A stretch of 52,878 nucleotides of DNA from Paenibacillus alginolyticus DSM 5050 = NBRC 15375 (GTDB taxonomy: Bacteria > Bacillota > Bacilli > Paenibacillales > NBRC-103111): NCBI RefSeq assembly GCF_000422905.1, contig NZ_AUGY01000058.1, positions 1-52,878 of the forward strand. Reading direction: 5' to 3'. Below, piece by piece: positions 51,702-52,878 of this stretch. The stretch's first letter is position 1. Every line of letters starts with the position of its first letter. Both the position numbers and the translations under genes were made by a program. The notes below the pieces were generated by a model, which worked only from the letters and a program-made list of their open reading frames with translations, did no database searches and was not told the DNA's origin.

Positions 51702-51790
51702 TGTAAGAAAATATAACGTTAATTAATTTAATAATAATGATTTTTCTTATATTGTAAATTTATCAGAAAATTATGTCAATATACATGACA
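51702..51790 (-). promoter_or_regulatory. Promoter of the ATP-grasp operon with two GlnR/TnrA-like boxes
   Basis: On the minus strand TTGACA (51779-51774), 17 bases, TACAAT (51756-51751) is a near-consensus sigma-A promoter. TGTCAATATACATGACA (51774-51790) covers the -35 and matches TGTNANAWWWTMTNACA except at two positions. TGTAAGAAAATATAACG (51702-51718), downstream of the start point, misses one. Box positions suggest repression. Which regulator binds is not shown by the sequence. Confidence 0.65.
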
Positions 51791-51862
51791 TATAAATTAA
51801 CTGACAAGAAATGCGCAAATAGTTCAATTGGTTGAAAGTTTCGAGAATTTTCTGTTTTTATC

Positions 51863-51891
51863 TTGCTTTACGTCGGAATCAGCTATAGAAT
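51863..51891 (+). promoter_or_regulatory. Promoter of the truncated chemoreceptor gene
   Basis: TTGCTT (51863-51868), 17 bases, TAGAAT (51886-51891). About 70 bases before the ATG; moderate match to sigma-A. Confidence 0.5.
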
Positions 51892-51962
51892 GTCGAATAA
51901 GTAAATGTTATATAAAGTAACAGTAAAGTCACACATGAATTGTGAATATAGGGGGTTGGGGT

Positions 51963-52580
51963 ATGTTTGATTGGCTGGGATTTCGAAAGGGTCTATCTTT
52001 GTGGTGGTCGTATCGTCTGAATCGTCACCTCAAGGAGGATGTGGAACATATCTTCGAAGGGATTGCGCATACGAGAACTGAAATTTTACGAGGCTGGGTG
52101 GAAGCCTATTGGTCCAATTTGGATCGCTTGCTTGAGCAGCTCTCTGATTCTAAACCTGGACCAACGAGGCAGGATGACTCGATGGTTCAGCGGTTGCTGG
52201 CAGCAGCATTAAAAAGCGGTTCTGATTTCTCTGAGATTTTCATAGTGAATGAAAAGGCAGCAGTGATATATTCCACGTCCCCCACTCATATTGGGAAATC
52301 TTATGATTCAGGAAGTGATCTTACAAAAGGGCTAGAGGAAGCACGCAAAGGCAAGAAATGCTTATTCGGACCTTATTCCGATCCCCTTACATTACAGCTA
52401 GGTCCAAGCACTTCGCCTTTTCACGATGCTATGACACTTGCTTTTATTGCTCCTATCATGGTAAACGGAATATGGAAAGGGGCTATTTGCGGACGTGTTC
52501 CGAACGATGTGCTCGGGGATCTGATCCAGCGCGAGTCAGGGCATGTGTATCCGGACTCCGGAGATAATTATTTATTTTGA
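51963..52580 (+). pseudogene. Cache-domain chemoreceptor, cut by the insertion sequence
   Basis: A 205-residue N-terminal part of a methyl-accepting chemotaxis-type or Cache-domain protein. Residues 85-200 (FIVNEKAAVIYSTSPTHIG, FHDAMTLAFIAPIMVNG, CGRVPNDVLGDLIQRE) are a single Cache-like sensor; no membrane span precedes it. The last native codons are Leu-Phe at 52572-52577, and TGA (52578-52580) comes from the insertion sequence end, so the signalling half is lost from the window. ATG 51963 has GGGGG 7 bases upstream. Its promoter is predicted at 51863-51891. Confidence 0.8.
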
Positions 52581-52878
52581 TTATCCAACTAGCTCAGGAT
52601 AGGTAATCGTCGTAGACGATAGGCAACAATGAACTAACCTATTGAATAACTCGCTTTTGACCTCACGGCGGTTGAATCGATAGCAAAACTCATCGAGATA
52701 TGCTTGTAGGTGCTTAGGATCTAAGCCGTGGTAGGTACCACCAATAAAAGCTTTCGCATTAGAGATGATCGTATGAAGCCACTTTAGATGATCTGGATTT
52801 TCTTTCAGGTCGTACTTTTTGGCTTCATGGTGGAAGCCATTTTTGGCCAAAGCTTGATAAGAACGATATCTATCGCTG
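52576..52878 (-). mobile_element. Right (3') end of an IS1595-type insertion sequence, inverted
   Basis: Matches the left copy through base 284 and beyond, apparently with no difference over the shared part. The boundary is at about 52576, next to the chemoreceptor gene. Extends past the right edge. Confidence 0.75.
52581..52878 (-). CDS. IS1595-type (ISXO2-like) transposase, C-terminal fragment (second copy)
   Basis: The frame is open from the right edge to the stop TAA at 52583-52581; about 98 codons are seen, including 14 more upstream bases than the left copy. Same protein as at 3-284 in the shared part. The gene starts outside the window, so activity cannot be judged. It inserted into the chemoreceptor gene. 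Confidence 0.85.
   Translation of the reverse strand, partial: SDRYRSYQALAKNGFHHEAKKYDLKENPDHLKWLHTIISNAKAFIGGTYHGLDPKHLQAYLDEFCYRFNRREVKSELFNRLVHCCLSSTTITYPELVG

Noticed and set aside
1..52878. Composite transposon carrying the whole window
   Set aside because: Core genes (prkA, trmL, abrB) lie inside, and 52 kb between inverted ends is better explained by repeats at contig edges.
1..52878. tRNA, rRNA or riboswitch genes
   Set aside because: No cloverleaf, rRNA or known riboswitch core was recognised in any intergenic stretch.

Overview
The window looks like a Paenibacillus-type (Bacillales) chromosome segment of about 47% G+C. The evidence is strong GGAGG ribosome-binding sites, TTG/GTG starts, lipoprotein sugar-binding proteins, YesM/YesN-type two-component pairs, PrkA, AbrB paralogues and a PerR-type operator. 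Both ends are the same C-terminal stretch of an IS1595-type (ISXO2-like) transposase in inverted orientation. The piece is therefore bounded by two insertion sequence copies, and the right one cuts a Cache-domain chemoreceptor gene.

Layout. (1) 502-6977: carbohydrate operon of binding protein, two permeases, GH95-like glycosidase and SGNH esterase. (2) 7083-10623: orphan PhoP-type response regulator, trmL, an AbrB paralogue with a four-cysteine tail, an unlisted 35-residue membrane protein, a phosphodiester glycosidase and a coiled-coil membrane protein. (3) 10676-17487: YesMN-like two-component system divergent from an ABC sugar importer. (4) 17592-22033: MFS transporter, thioredoxin-reductase-like flavoprotein, DUF2161 PD-(D/E)XK protein, and a very GC-rich, hairpin-packed glycerol-1-phosphate dehydrogenase gene. 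(5) 22226-40158: a large glycan-use locus with a 5'-truncated GH36 gene next to a transposase remnant, a uronate-isomerase-like amidohydrolase, two permeases, two tandem paralogous binding proteins, a beta-propeller glycosidase, a Gfo/Idh/MocA dehydrogenase, GH31, a second YesNM pair and GH95. (6) 40358-44821: prkA, small membrane proteins, a Gly/His/Pro-rich coat-like protein and a GT4 glycosyltransferase. (7) 44868-46779: PerR-box-controlled TrxR-like/glutaredoxin/peroxiredoxin operon. (8) 46900-51669: AbrB, a short-hairpin array, a coiled-coil protein and a leftward operon of permuted ATP-grasp, alpha-E and transglutaminase with GlnR/TnrA-like boxes in its promoter.

How it works together. 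Regions 1, 3 and 5 are three separate sugar-import and glycosidase systems. Each has its own promoter signature. Reading the intergenic DNA by eye shows that the three promoters of region 5 share one bipartite element at a fixed distance from the -10 box, and the two promoters of region 3 share a different one. The simplest reading is that each YesN-type regulator controls its own local regulon. The ATP-grasp/alpha-E/transglutaminase operon belongs to a family predicted to make or modify peptides, of poorly known function, and its promoter suggests nitrogen control. The alpha-E gene seems to have lost its start codon and reading frame at the N-terminus.
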